Below are positions 39,778 to 53,461 of a stretch of 64,000 bases of DNA, piece after piece. The notes under the pieces are model-generated. The model was given only the letters and a program-made list of their open reading frames with translations, made no database searches and had not been told where the DNA came from. The stretch lies in NCBI RefSeq assembly GCF_051401765.1, contig NW_027480570.1, forward strand, positions 682,001-746,000, given 5' to 3'. This DNA comes from Calliopsis andreniformis (taxonomy: Eukaryota; Arthropoda; Insecta; Hymenoptera; Andrenidae). The position numbers and the translations under genes are program-made. Numbering within the stretch: the stretch's first letter is position 1; every line of letters starts with the position of its first letter.

Positions 39778-42150
39778 TGATGGTTGAGGACTGAGGATTG
39801 GGGATTGAGAATTCAGGATTCAGGATCGAGGATTGAAGATTGAGGATTGGGTATTGAGGATTGAAGAATGAGGATTGAGGATTGAGGATTGAGGATTGAG
39901 GATTGAGGATTGAAGATTGAGGATTGGGTATTGAGGATTGAAGAATGAGGATTGAGGGTTTAGGATTGAGGATTTAGGATTGAGTATTGAGCATTGAAGA
40001 TTTAGGATTGGGTATTGAGGATTGAAGAATGAGGATTGAGGATTGAGGATTGAGGATAGAGGATTGAGGATTGACGACTGAGGATTGAGTATTGAGGATT
40101 GAAGATTGAGTACTGATGATTGAAGATTGAGGATTGAGGATTGAGGGTTGAGGATTGAGGATTGGGAATTGAGGATTGAACATTGAGGTTTGGGGACTGA
40201 GGGCTGAGGATTGAGGATTGAGGATTGAGGATTGAGGATGAGGGCTGAGGGTTGAGAATTGAGGTTTGAGGACTGAGGACTGAAGATTGAGGATTGAGAA
40301 TTAGGATTGAGGTTTGTGGAACGAGGATTGAGAATTGAGGATTTAGAATTGAGGATTGAGGACTGAGGATTGAAGATTGAGGATTGGGTATTGAGGATTG
40401 AAGAATGAGGATTGAAGATTGAGTGTTGAGGATTGAAGATTGAGGATTGAGGATTGAGTACTGAGGATTGAGGATTGAGGATTGATGATCGAAGATTGAG
40501 AATTGAAGATTGAGTATTGAGGACTGAAGATTGACGATTGAGGATTGAAGATTGAGGATTGAGGATTGAGGATTGAGGATTGAGCATTGAAGAGTGAGGA
40601 TTGGGGATTGAGGATTGACGACTGAGGATTGAGTATTGAGGATTGAAGGTTGAGTATTGATGATTGAAGATTGAGGATTGAGGATTGAGGGTTGAGGATT
40701 GAGGACGAGGACTGACGGTTGAGGAATGAGGTTTGAGGATTGAGGGTTGTGGATTGAGGACGAGGACTGAGGGTTGAATATTGATGTTTGATGCCTGAGG
40801 ATTGAGGATTGAGGATTGAGAATTGATGATTGAGGACTGTGGGTTGAGGATTGAGGTTTGATGACTGAGGACTGAGGATTGAGGATTGAGGATTGAGGAT
40901 TGAGGATTGAGGATTGAAGATTGAGGATTGGGTATTGAGGATTGAGGAATGAGGATTTAGGATTGAGGATTGAGGATTGAGGATTGAGGATTGAGGATTG
41001 AAGATTGAGGATTGAGTATTGAGGATTGAAGAATGAGGATTGAGGATTGAGGATTGAGGATAGAGGATTGAAGATTGAGTATTGAGGATTGAAGATTGAG
41101 GGTTGAGGATTGAGTACTGAGGATTGAGTATTGAGGACTGAGGATTGAAGATTGAGAATTGAAGATTGAGTATTGAGGACTGAATATTGACGATTGAGGA
41201 TTGAAGATTGAGGATTGAGGTTTGAGGATTGAGGATTGAGGATTCAGTGTTGGACAATGAGGATTGATGGTTGAAGATTGAGTATTGGGGATTGAGGATT
41301 GAGGAATGAGTATTGAAGATTGAGGATTGATGATTGAGGATTGAGGATTGAGGATTGAAGATTGAGGATTGGGTTTTGAGGATTGAAGAATTAGGATTGA
41401 GTGTTGAGGATTGAGAATAGAGGATTCAGGGTTGAAGATTGAAGATTGAGTATTGAGGATTGAAGATTGAGGATTGAGTATTGAGGATTGAAGATTGAAT
41501 ATTGAGGACTGAGGATTGAGGGTTGTGGATTGAGAACGAGGACTGAGGGTTGAATATTGATGTTTGAGGTCTGAGGATTAAGGATTGAGGATTGAGAATT
41601 GAGGATTGAGGATTGAGGATTGAAGATTGAGGAATGGGTATTGAGGACTGAAGAATGAGGATTGAGGATTGAGGATTGAGGATTGAGGATTGCAGATTGA
41701 GTATTGAGGATTGAAGATTGAGGATTCAGGATTGAGGATTGAGGATTGAGGATTGAGGATTGAGGATTGAGGATTGAAGGTTGGGTATTGAGGATTGAAA
41801 ATTGAGGATTGAGGATTGAGGATTGAGGATTGAGGATTGAGCATTGAAGATTGAGGATTGGGGATTGAGGATTGAAGATTGAGTATTGATGATTGAATAT
41901 TGAGGATTGATAATTGAGAATTGATGATTGAGGATTGAGGATTGAGTATTGAGGATTGAAGGTTGAGGATTGAGGATTGAGGATTGAGGATTGATGATTG
42001 AGGATTGAGGATTGAGGATTGAGGATTGAAGATTGAGTATTGAGGATTGAAGATTGAGGATTAAGGATTGAGGATTGAGGATTGAGGATTGAGGATTGAT
42101 GATTGAGGATTGAGGATTGAGGATTGAGGATTGAGGATTGAGGATTGAGG

Positions 42151-42248
42151 ATTGAAGATTGAGTATTGAGGATTGAATATTGAGGATAGAGGTTTGAGGA
42201 TTGAAGATTGAGTATTGAGGATTGAATATTGAGGATAGAGGTTTGAGG
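42151..42248. repeat. 49-bp local tandem duplication
   Basis: A seven-heptamer block from ATTGAAGATTGAGTATT to GAGGTTTGAGG occurs at 42151-42199 and again at 42200-42248. It is absent as a doublet in the related stretches at 0.75 and 56.05 kb, but present at 47265-47362 in copy B of the 5114-bp unit. It therefore arose before that duplication. Confidence 0.85.
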
Positions 42249-42294
42249 ATTGAGAATGAGGGCTGAGGGTTGAGGATTGAGGTTTGAGTATAGA

Positions 42295-42340
42295 ATCCTG
42301 AGAATTCAGGGTATTCTATTGAGCATTGAGAATATAGGAT
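42295..42340. repeat. Palindromic core 14 (TATAGAA subtype, one change)
   Basis: Reads CAGGGTATTCT. The A shared by stem 1 and stem 2 is G, weakening both by one pair. Confidence 0.85.
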
Positions 42341-44845
42341 TGATGGTTGAGGACTGAGGATTGAGGATTGAGAATTCAGGATTCAGGATCGAGGATTGAA
42401 GATTGAGGATTGGGTATTGAGGATTGAAGAATGAGGATTGATGATTGAGGATTGAGGATTGAGGATTGAGGATTGAAGATTGAGGATTGGGTATTGAGGA
42501 TTGAGGACTGAAGATTGAGTATTGAGGTTTGAAGATTGAGGATTGAGGATTGAGGATTGAGGACTGAAGATTGAGTATTGAAGATTGAGGATTGAGGATT
42601 GAGGATTGAGGATTGAGGATTCAGTGTTGGACAATGAGGATTGACGGTTGAAGATTGAGGGTTGGGGATTGAGGACTGAGGAATGAGTATTGAAGATTGA
42701 GGATTGATGATTGAGGATTGAGCATTGAGGATTGAAGATTGAGGATTGGGTATTGAGGATTGAAGAATTAGGATTTAGAATTGAGGATTGGGGATAGAGG
42801 ATTGAGGGTTGAAGATGAAAGGATTGGGTATTGAGGATTGAAGAATGAGGATTGAGGATTGAAGATTGAGGATTGGGTATTGAGGATTGAAGAATGAGGA
42901 TTGAGGATTGAGGCTTGAGGATTCAGGACTGAGGATTGAAGGTTGAGGATTGGGTATTGAGGATTGAAGAATGAGGATTGAGGATTGAGGATTGAGGGTT
43001 GAGGATTGAAGATTGAGTATTGAGGATTGAAGATTGAGGATTGAGGATTGCGGATTGAGTATTGAGGATTGAAGATTGAGTATTGAGGATTGAAGATTGA
43101 GGATTGAGTATTGAGGATTGAAGATTGAATATTGAGGACTGAGGATTGAGGGTTGTGGATTGAGGACGAGGACTGAGGGTTGAATATTGATGTTTGATGT
43201 CAGAGGATTAAGGATTGAGGATTGAGAATTGAGGATTGAAGATTGAGGATTGAAGATTGAGGAACGGGTATTGAGGATTGAAGAATGAGGATTGAGGATT
43301 GAGGATTGAGGATTGAGGATTGCAGATTGAGTATTGAGGATTGAAGATTGAGGATTCAGGATTGAGGATTGAGGATTGAGGATTGAGGATTGAGGATTGT
43401 GGATTGAAGATTGGGTATTGAGGATTGAAGATTGAGGATTGGGGATTGAGGATTGAGGATTGAGGATTGAGCATTGAAGATTGAGGATTGGGGATTGAGG
43501 ATTGACGTTTGAGGATTGAGTATTGAGGACTGAAGATTGAGGAATGGGTATTGAGGATTGAAGAATGAGGATTGAGGATTGAGGATTGAGGATTGAGTAT
43601 TGCAGATTGAGTATTGAGGATTGAAGATTGAGGGTTCAGGATTGAGGATTGAGGATTGAAGATTGAGTATTGAGGATTGAAGATTGAGGATTGAGTATTG
43701 AGTGTTGAGGATTGAGGATTGAGGTTTGAAGATAGAGGATTGAGGATTGAGGATTGAGGATTGAGGATTAAGGATTGAAGATTGAATATTGATGATTGAA
43801 TATTGAGGACTGAGGATTGAGGTTTGTGGATTGAGGACGAGGACTGAGGGTTGAATATTGATGTTTGAGGTCTGAGGATTAAGGATTGAGGATTGAGATT
43901 TGAGGATCGAGGATTGAGGATTGAAGATTGAGGATTGGGTATTGAGGATTGAAGAATGAGGATTGGGGATTGAGGATTGACGATTGAGTATTGAGTATTG
44001 AGGATTGAAGATTGATTACTGATGATTGAAGATTGAGGATTGAGGATTGAGGGTTGAGGATTGATGACGAGGACTGACGGTTGAGGATTGAGGTTTGAGG
44101 ATTGAAGATTGAGGATTGGGTATTGAGGATTGAAGAATGAGGATTGAGGATTGAGGATTGAGGATTGAGGATTGAGGATTGAAGATTGAGGATTGGGTAT
44201 TGAGGATTGAAGAATGAGGATTGAGGATTGAGGATTGAGGATTGAGGATTGAAGATTGAGTATTGAGGATTGAAGATTGAGGATTGAGGATTGAGGATTG
44301 AGTATTGAGGATTGAAGATTGAGTATTGAGGATTGAAGATTGATGATTGAGTATTGAGGATTGAAGATTGAATATTGAGGACTAAGGATTGAGGGTTGTG
44401 GATTGAGGACGAGGACTGAGGGTTGAATATTGATGTTTGAGGTCTGAGGATTAAGGATTGAGGACTGAGAATTGCGGATTGAGGATTGAGGATTGAAGAC
44501 TGAGGAATGGGTATTGAGGATTGAAGAATGAGTATTGAGGATTGAGGATTGAGGATTGAGGATTGCAGATTGAGTACTGAGGATTGAAGATTGAGGATTC
44601 AGAATTGAGGATTGAGGATTGAGGATTGAGGATTGAGGATTGAGGATTGAAGATTGGGTATTGAGGATTGAAGATTGAGGACTGAGGCTTGAGGATTGAC
44701 GATTGAGCATAGAGGATTGAATATTGAGGACTGGCGATTGAGGATTGAAGATTGAGGATTGAGGATTGAGGATTGAATATTGAGGATTGAGGTTTGAGGA
44801 TTGAGAATGAGGGCTGAGGGATGAGGATTGAGGTTTGAGTATAGA

Positions 44846-44891
44846 ATCCTGAGAATTCAGGATATTCTATTGAGCATTGAGAATATAGGAT
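44846..44891. repeat. Palindromic core 15 (TATAGAA subtype)
   Basis: Intact core; the copy B equivalent of core 13. Confidence 0.85.
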
Positions 44892-47408
44892 TGATGGTTG
44901 AGGACTGAGGATTGGGGATTGAGAATTCAGGATTCAGGATCGAGGATTGAAGATTGAGGATTGGGTATTGAGGATTGAAGAATGAGGATTGAGGATTGAG
45001 GATTGAGGATTGAGGATTGAGGATTGAAGATTGAGGATTGGGTATTGAGGATTGAAGAATGAGGATTGAGGGTTTAGGATTGAGGATTTAGGATTGAGTA
45101 TTGAGCATTGAAGATTTAGGATTGGGTATTGAGGATTGAAGAATGAGGATTGAGGATTGAGGATTGAGGATAGAGGATTGAGGATTGACGACTGAGGATT
45201 GAGTATTGAGGATTGAAGATTGAGTACTGATGATTGAAGATTGAGGATTGAGGATTGAGGGTTGAGGATTGAGGATTGGGAATTGAGGATTGAACATTGA
45301 GGTTTGGGGACTGAGGGCTGAGGATTGAGGATTGAGGATTGAGGATTGAGGATGAGGGCTGAGGGTTGAGAATTGAGGTTTGAGGACTGAGGACTGAAGA
45401 TTGAGGATTGAGAATTAGGATTGAGGTTTGTGGAACGAGGATTGAGAATTGAGGATTTAGAATTGAGGATTGAGGACTGAGGATTGAAGATTGAGGATTG
45501 GGTATTGAGGATTGAAGAATGAGGATTGAAGATTGAGTGTTGAGGATTGAAGATTGAGGATTGAGGATTGAGTACTGAGGATTGAGGATTGAGGATTGAT
45601 GATCGAAGATTGAGAATTGAAGATTGAGTATTGAGGACTGAAGATTGACGATTGAGGATTGAAGATTGAGGATTGAGGATTGAGGATTGAGGATTGAGCA
45701 TTGAAGAGTGAGGATTGGGGATTGAGGATTGACGACTGAGGATTGAGTATTGAGGATTGAAGGTTGAGTATTGATGATTGAAGATTGAGGATTGAGGATT
45801 GAGGGTTGAGGATTGAGGACGAGGACTGACGGTTGAGGAATGAGGTTTGAGGATTGAGGGTTGTGGATTGAGGACGAGGACTGAGGGTTGAATATTGATG
45901 TTTGATGCCTGAGGATTGAGGATTGAGGATTGAGAATTGATGATTGAGGACTGTGGGTTGAGGATTGAGGTTTGATGACTGAGGACTGAGGATTGAGGAT
46001 TGAGGATTGAGGATTGAGGATTGAGGATTGAAGATTGAGGATTGGGTATTGAGGATTGAGGAATGAGGATTTAGGATTGAGGATTGAGGATTGAGGATTG
46101 AGGATTGAGGATTGAAGATTGAGGATTGAGTATTGAGGATTGAAGAATGAGGATTGAGGATTGAGGATTGAGGATAGAGGATTGAAGATTGAGTATTGAG
46201 GATTGAAGATTGAGGGTTGAGGATTGAGTACTGAGGATTGAGTATTGAGGACTGAGGATTGAAGATTGAGAATTGAAGATTGAGTATTGAGGACTGAATA
46301 TTGACGATTGAGGATTGAAGATTGAGGATTGAGGTTTGAGGATTGAGGATTGAGGATTCAGTGTTGGACAATGAGGATTGATGGTTGAAGATTGAGTATT
46401 GGGGATTGAGGATTGAGGAATGAGTATTGAAGATTGAGGATTGATGATTGAGGATTGAGGATTGAGGATTGAAGATTGAGGATTGGGTTTTGAGGATTGA
46501 AGAATTAGGATTGAGTGTTGAGGATTGAGAATAGAGGATTCAGGGTTGAAGATTGAAGATTGAGTATTGAGGATTGAAGATTGAGGATTGAGTATTGAGG
46601 ATTGAAGATTGAATATTGAGGACTGAGGATTGAGGGTTGTGGATTGAGAACGAGGACTGAGGGTTGAATATTGATGTTTGAGGTCTGAGGATTAAGGATT
46701 GAGGATTGAGAATTGAGGATTGAGGATTGAGGATTGAAGATTGAGGAATGGGTATTGAGGACTGAAGAATGAGGATTGAGGATTGAGGATTGAGGATTGA
46801 GGATTGCAGATTGAGTATTGAGGATTGAAGATTGAGGATTCAGGATTGAGGATTGAGGATTGAGGATTGAGGATTGAGGATTGAGGATTGAAGGTTGGGT
46901 ATTGAGGATTGAAAATTGAGGATTGAGGATTGAGGATTGAGGATTGAGGATTGAGCATTGAAGATTGAGGATTGGGGATTGAGGATTGAAGATTGAGTAT
47001 TGATGATTGAATATTGAGGATTGATAATTGAGAATTGATGATTGAGGATTGAGGATTGAGTATTGAGGATTGAAGGTTGAGGATTGAGGATTGAGGATTG
47101 AGGATTGATGATTGAGGATTGAGGATTGAGGATTGAGGATTGAAGATTGAGTATTGAGGATTGAAGATTGAGGATTAAGGATTGAGGATTGAGGATTGAG
47201 GATTGAGGATTGATGATTGAGGATTGAGGATTGAGGATTGAGGATTGAGGATTGAGGATTGAGGATTGAAGATTGAGTATTGAGGATTGAATATTGAGGA
47301 TAGAGGTTTGAGGATTGAAGATTGAGTATTGAGGATTGAATATTGAGGATAGAGGTTTGAGGATTGAGAATGAGGGCTGAGGGTTGAGGATTGAGGTTTG
47401 AGTATAGA

Positions 47409-47454
47409 ATCCTGAGAATTCAGGGTATTCTATTGAGCATTGAGAATATAGGAT
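47409..47454. repeat. Palindromic core 16 (TATAGAA subtype, one change)
   Basis: Copy B equivalent of core 14, with the same CAGGGTATTCT change. Confidence 0.85.
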
Positions 47455-49214
47455 TGATGGTTGAGGACTGAGGATTGAGGATTGAGAATTCAGGATTCAG
47501 GATCGAGGATTGAAGATTGAGGATTGGGTATTGAGGATTGAAGAATGAGGATTGATGATTGAGGATTGAGGATTGAGGATTGAGGATTGAAGATTGAGGA
47601 TTGGGTATTGAGGATTGAGGACTGAAGATTGAGTATTGAGGTTTGAAGATTGAGGATTGAGGATTGAGGATTGAGGACTGAAGATTGAGTATTGAAGATT
47701 GAGGATTGAGGATTGAGGATTGAGGATTGAGGATTCAGTGTTGGACAATGAGGATTGACGGTTGAAGATTGAGGGTTGGGGATTGAGGACTGAGGAATGA
47801 GTATTGAAGATTGAGGATTGATGATTGAGGATTGAGCATTGAGGATTGAAGATTGAGGATTGGGTATTGAGGATTGAAGAATTAGGATTTAGAATTGAGG
47901 ATTGGGGATAGAGGATTGAGGGTTGAAGATGAAAGGATTGGGTATTGAGGATTGAAGAATGAGGATTGAGGATTGAAGATTGAGGATTGGGTATTGAGGA
48001 TTGAAGAATGAGGATTGAGGATTGAGGCTTGAGGATTCAGGACTGAGGATTGAAGGTTGAGGATTGGGTATTGAGGATTGAAGAATGAGGATTGAGGATT
48101 GAGGATTGAGGGTTGAGGATTGAAGATTGAGTATTGAGGATTGAAGATTGAGGATTGAGGATTGCGGATTGAGTATTGAGGATTGAAGATTGAGTATTGA
48201 GGATTGAAGATTGAGGATTGAGTATTGAGGATTGAAGATTGAATATTGAGGACTGAGGATTGAGGGTTGTGGATTGAGGACGAGGACTGAGGGTTGAATA
48301 TTGATGTTTGATGTCAGAGGATTAAGGATTGAGGATTGAGAATTGAGGATTGAAGATTGAGGATTGAAGATTGAGGAACGGGTATTGAGGATTGAAGAAT
48401 GAGGATTGAGGATTGAGGATTGAGGATTGAGGATTGCAGATTGAGTATTGAGGATTGAAGATTGAGGATTCAGGATTGAGGATTGAGGATTGAGGATTGA
48501 GGATTGAGGATTGTGGATTGAAGATTGGGTATTGAGGATTGAAGATTGAGGATTGGGGATTGAGGATTGAGGATTGAGGATTGAGCATTGAAGATTGAGG
48601 ATTGGGGATTGAGGATTGACGTTTGAGGATTGAGTATTGAGGACTGAAGATTGAGGAATGGGTATTGAGGATTGAAGAATGAGGATTGAGGATTGAGGAT
48701 TGAGGATTGAGTATTGCAGATTGAGTATTGAGGATTGAAGATTGAGGGTTCAGGATTGAGGATTGAGGATTGAAGATTGAGTATTGAGGATTGAAGATTG
48801 AGGATTGAGTATTGAGTGTTGAGGATTGAGGATTGAGGTTTGAAGATAGAGGATTGAGGATTGAGGATTGAGGATTGAGGATTAAGGATTGAAGATTGAA
48901 TATTGATGATTGAATATTGAGGACTGAGGATTGAGGTTTGTGGATTGAGGACGAGGACTGAGGGTTGAATATTGATGTTTGAGGTCTGAGGATTAAGGAT
49001 TGAGGATTGAGATTTGAGGATCGAGGATTGAGGATTGAAGATTGAGGATTGGGTATTGAGGATTGAAGAATGAGGATTGGGGATTGAGGATTGACGATTG
49101 AGTATTGAGTATTGAGGATTGAAGATTGATTACTGATGATTGAAGATTGAGGATTGAGGATTGAGGGTTGAGGATTGATGACGAGGACTGACGGTTGAGG
49201 ATTGAGGTTTGAGG

Positions 49215-52200
49215 GTTGAGGATTGAGGATTGAGGACTGAGGCTTGAGGATTGACGATTGAGCATAGAGGATTGAAGATTCAGGACTGGCGATTGAGGAT
49301 TGCTGATTGAGGATTAAGGACTGAGGATTGGGTTTGAGGATCTAGGATTGGAGATTGATTTTTGGGGATTGAAGATTGAGGATTGAGGATTGAGGATTGC
49401 TAATTGAGAATTGAGGATGAGGACTGAGGGTTGAGGATTGAGGTTTGAGGAACGAGGATTGAGGATTGAGGATTGAGAATTAAGTATTGAGGATTGAGGA
49501 TTGAAGATTGAGGATTGAGGATTGAGGATTGAGGATTGAGGATTGAGCATTGAAGATTGAGGATTGGGGATTGAGGATTGACGATTGAGGATTGAGTATT
49601 GAGGACTGAAGATTGAGGAATGGGTATTGAGGATAGAAGAATGAGGATTGAGGATTGAGGATTGAGGATTGAGTATTGCAGATTGAGTATTGAGGATTGA
49701 AGGTTGAGGATTCAGGATTGAGGATTGAGGATTGAAGATTGAGTATTGAGGATTGAAGATTGAGGATTGAGTATTGAGTGTTGAGGATTGAGGATTGAGG
49801 TTTGAAGATAGGGGATTGAGGATTGAGGATTGAGGATTGAGGATTAAGGATTGAAGATTGAATATTGATGATTGAATATTGAGGACTGAGGATTGAGGTT
49901 TGTGGATTGAGGACGAGGACTGAGGGTTGAATATTGATGTTTGAGGTCTGAGGATTAAGGATTGAGGATTGAGAATTGAGGATTGAGGATTGAGGATTGA
50001 AGATTGAGGATTGGGTATTGAGGATTGAAGAATGAGGATTGAGGATTGACTTTTGAGGATTGAAGATTGAGGATTGGGTGTTGAGGATTGAAGAATGAGG
50101 ATTGCGGATTGACTTTTGAGGTTTGAGGATTGCAGATTGAGTATTGAAGATTGAAGATTGAGGATTGAGAATAGAGGATTGAAGATTGAGGACTGAGGAT
50201 TGAGGATTGAGTATTGAGGATTGAAGATTGAGTATTGAGGATTGAAGATTGAGGATTGAGGATTGAGTACTGAGAATTGAGGATTGAGGATTGAGGATCG
50301 AAGATTGAGAATTGAAGATTGAGTATTGAGGACTGAAGATTGACGATTGAGGATTGAAGATTGAGGATTGAGGATTGAGGATTGAGGATTGAGGATTGAG
50401 GATTGGGTATTGAGGATTGAGCATTGAGGTTTGAAGATTGAATATTGATGATTGAATATTGAGGACTGAGGATTGAGGGTTGTGGATTGAGGACGAGGAC
50501 TGAGGGTTGAATATTGATGTTTGAGGTCTGAGGATTAAGGATTGAGGATTGAGGATTGAAGATTGAGGATTGAGGATTGAGGATTGAGGATTGAGGATTG
50601 AGCATTGAAGATTGAGGATTGGGGATTGAGGATTGACGATTGAGGATTGAGTATTGAGGACTGAAGATTGAGGAATGGTATTGAGGATAGAAGAATGAGG
50701 ATTGAGGATTGAGGATTGAGGATTGAGTATTGCAGATTGAGTATTGAGGATTGAAGATTGAGGATTCAGGATTGAGGATTGAGGATTGAAGATTGAGTAT
50801 TGAGGATTGAAGATTGAGGATTGAGTATTGAGTGTTGAGGATTGAGGATTGAGGTTTGAAGATAGGGGATTGAGGATTGAGGATTGAGGATTGAGGATTA
50901 AGGATTGAAGATTGAATATTGATGATTGAATATTGAGGACTGAGGATTGAGGTTTGTGGATTGAGGACGAGGACTGAGGGTTGACTATTGATGTTTGAGG
51001 TCTGAGGATTAAGGATTGAGGATTGAGAATTGAGGATTGAGGATTGAGGATTGAAGATTGAGGATTGGGTATTGAGGATTGAAGAATGAGGATTGGGGAT
51101 TGAGGATTGACGATTGAGTATTGAGTATTGAGGATTGAAGATTGAGTACTGATGATTGAAGATTGAGGATTGAGGATTGAGGGTTGAGGATTGAGGACGA
51201 GGACTGACGGTTGAGGATTGAGGTTTGAGGGTTGAGGATTGAGGATCGAGGACTGAGGCTTGAGGATTGACGATTGAGCATAGAGGATTGAAGATTCAGG
51301 ACTGGCGATTGAGGATTGCTGATTGAGGATTAAGGACTGAGGATTGGGGTTTGAGGATCTAGGATTGGAGATTGATTTTTGGGGATTGAAGATTGAGGAT
51401 TGAGGATTGAGGATTGCTAATTGAGAATTGAGGATGAGGACTGAGGGTTGAGGATTGAGGTTTGAGGAACGAGGATTGAGGATTGAGGATTGAGAATTAA
51501 GTATTGAGGATTGAGGATTGAAGATTGAGGATTGGGTATTGAGGATTGAAGAATGAGGATTGAGGATTGACTTTTGAGGATTGAAGATTGAGGATTGGGT
51601 GTTGAGGATTGAAGAATGAGGATTGCGGATTGACTTTTGAGGTTTGAGGATTGCAGATTGAGTATTGAAGATTGAAGATTGAGGATTGAGAATAGAGGAT
51701 TGAAGATTGAGGACTGAGGATTGAGGATTGAGTATTGAGGATTGAAGATTGAGTACTGAGGATTGAAGATTGAGGATTGAGGATTGAGTACTGAGAATTG
51801 AGGATTGAGGATTGAGGATCGAAGATTGAGAATTGAAGATTGAGTATTGAGGACTGAAGATTGACGATTGAGGATTGAAGATTGAGGATTGAGGATTGAG
51901 GATTGAGGATTGAGGATTGAGGATTGGGTATTGAGGATTGAGCATTGAGGTTTGAAGATTGAATATTGATGATTGAATATTGAGGACTGAGGATTGAGGG
52001 TTGTGGATTGAGGACGAGGACTGAGGGTTGAATATTGATGTTTGAGGTCTGAGGATTAAGGATTGAGGATTGAGAATTGAGGATTGAGGATTGAGGATTG
52101 AAGATTGAGGATTGGGTATTGAGGTTTGAAGAATGAGGATTGAGGATTGAGGTTTGAGTGTTGAGGATTGCAGATTGAGTATTGAGGATTGGCGATTGAG

Positions 52201-52440
52201 GATTGAGGATTGAGGATTGAAGATTGAGGATTGAGGATTGAGGATTGAGGATTGAGGATTGAAGATTGAGTATTGAGGTTTGAAGATTGAGGGTTGAGGA
52301 TTGAGTACTGAGGATTGAGTATTGAGGACTGAGGATTGAAGATTGAGAATTGAAGATTGAGTATTGTGGACTGAATATTGACGATTGAGGATTGAAGATT
52401 GAGGATTGAGGATTGAGGATTGAGGATTGAGGATACAGTG
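49215..52440. repeat. Mosaic satellite block 5 with two overlapping repeat spacings
   Basis: About 49.5-50.04 kb recurs at 50.58-51.09 kb at a spacing of 1055 bp, falling to 1054 after a one-base loss that turns GGAATGGGTATT into GGAATGGTATT near 50675. About 50.04-50.55 kb recurs at 51.56-52.07 kb at a spacing of 1521 bp. The inserted piece at 51.1-51.5 kb is like 38.2-38.7 kb. The longest - strand open frame of the window (1019 codons, 49480-52539) spans this block. It reads as degenerate NPQSSIL heptapeptides only, and I do not consider it a gene. Confidence 0.75.
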
Positions 52441-53415
52441 TTGGACAATGAGGATTGATGGTTGAAGATTGAGGATTGGGGATTGAGGATTGAGGAATGA
52501 GTATTGAAGATTGAGGATTGGTGATTGAGGATTGAGCATTGAGGATTGAAGATTGAGGATTGGGTATTGAGGATTGAAGAATTAGGATTGAGAATTGAGG
52601 ATTGGGGATAGAGGATTGAGGGTTGAAAATTGAGGATTGGGTATTGAGGATTGAAGAATGAGGATTGAGGATTGAAGATTGAGGATTGGGTATTGAGGAT
52701 TGAAGAATGAGGATTGAGGATTGAGGATTGAGGATTGAGGATTGAGGATTGAAGATTGAGGATTGGGTATTGAGGATTGAAGAATGAGGATTGAGGATTG
52801 AGGATTGAGGATTGAGGATTGAAGATTGAGTATTGAGGATTGAAGATTGAGGATTGAGGATTGAGGATTGAGTATTGAGGATTGAAGATTGAGTATTGAG
52901 GATTGAAGATTGATGATTGAGTATTGAGGATTGAAGATTGAATATTGAGGACTAAGGATTGAGGGTTGTGGATTGAGGACGAGGACTGAGGGTTGAATAT
53001 TGATGTTTGAGGTCTGAGGATTAAGGATTGAGGACTGAGAAGTGCGGATTGAGGATTGAGGATTGAAGACTGAGGAATGGGTATTGAGGATTGAAGAATG
53101 AGTATTGAGGATTGAGGATTGAGGATTGAGGATTGCAGATTGAGTACTGAGGATTGAAGATTGAGGATTCAGAATTGAGGATTGAGGATTGAGGATTGAG
53201 GATTGAGGATTGAGGATTGAAGATTGGGTATTGAGGATTGAAGATTGAGGACTGAGGCTTGAGGATTGACGATTGAGCATAGAGGATTGAAGATTGAGGA
53301 CTGGCGATTGAGGATTGAAGATTGAGGATTGAGGATTGAGGATTGAATATTGAGGATTGAGGTTTGAGGATTGAGAATGAGGGCTGAGGGATGAGGATTG
53401 AGGTTTGAGTATAGA

Positions 53416-53461
53416 ATCCTGAGAATTCAGGATATTCTATTGAGCATTGAGAATATAGGAT
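53416..53461. repeat. Palindromic core 17 (TATAGAA subtype)
   Basis: Intact core in the block related to the 5114-bp unit, equivalent to core 13. Confidence 0.85.

Larger units (their letters stand above)
38987..44100. repeat. 5114-bp tandem duplication, copy A
   Basis: Tandem with copy B at a constant 5114-bp spacing, checked at the cores (39732/44846, 42295/47409), the markers (41245/46359, 42622/47736) and the 267-bp blocks (41578/46692, 43208/48322). The left boundary is at ATTGAAGATT (38987), where the upstream heptamers differ by one base. No difference between the copies was noticed in the parts compared. Confidence 0.9.
44101..49214. repeat. 5114-bp tandem duplication, copy B
   Basis: Follows copy A head to tail and ends where GAGGTTTGAGG is followed by GTTGAGG (49215) instead of ATTGAAG (44101). 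Copy A and copy B share rare variants, including a GAAGATGAAAGG irregularity (42815/47929) and the 49-bp doublet. The spacing is not a multiple of seven (730 heptamers plus 4 bp), so several phase slips lie inside the unit. Confidence 0.9.

Noticed and set aside
49480..52539. Long - strand open frames (up to 1019 codons) as a family of NPQSSIL-repeat proteins
   Set aside because: All three - frames read as the same degenerate heptapeptide, frames overlap one another, there is no domain, signal peptide or unique sequence, and their ends fall wherever TTA, TCA or CTA variants occur on the + strand. The pattern is fully explained by the heptamer.
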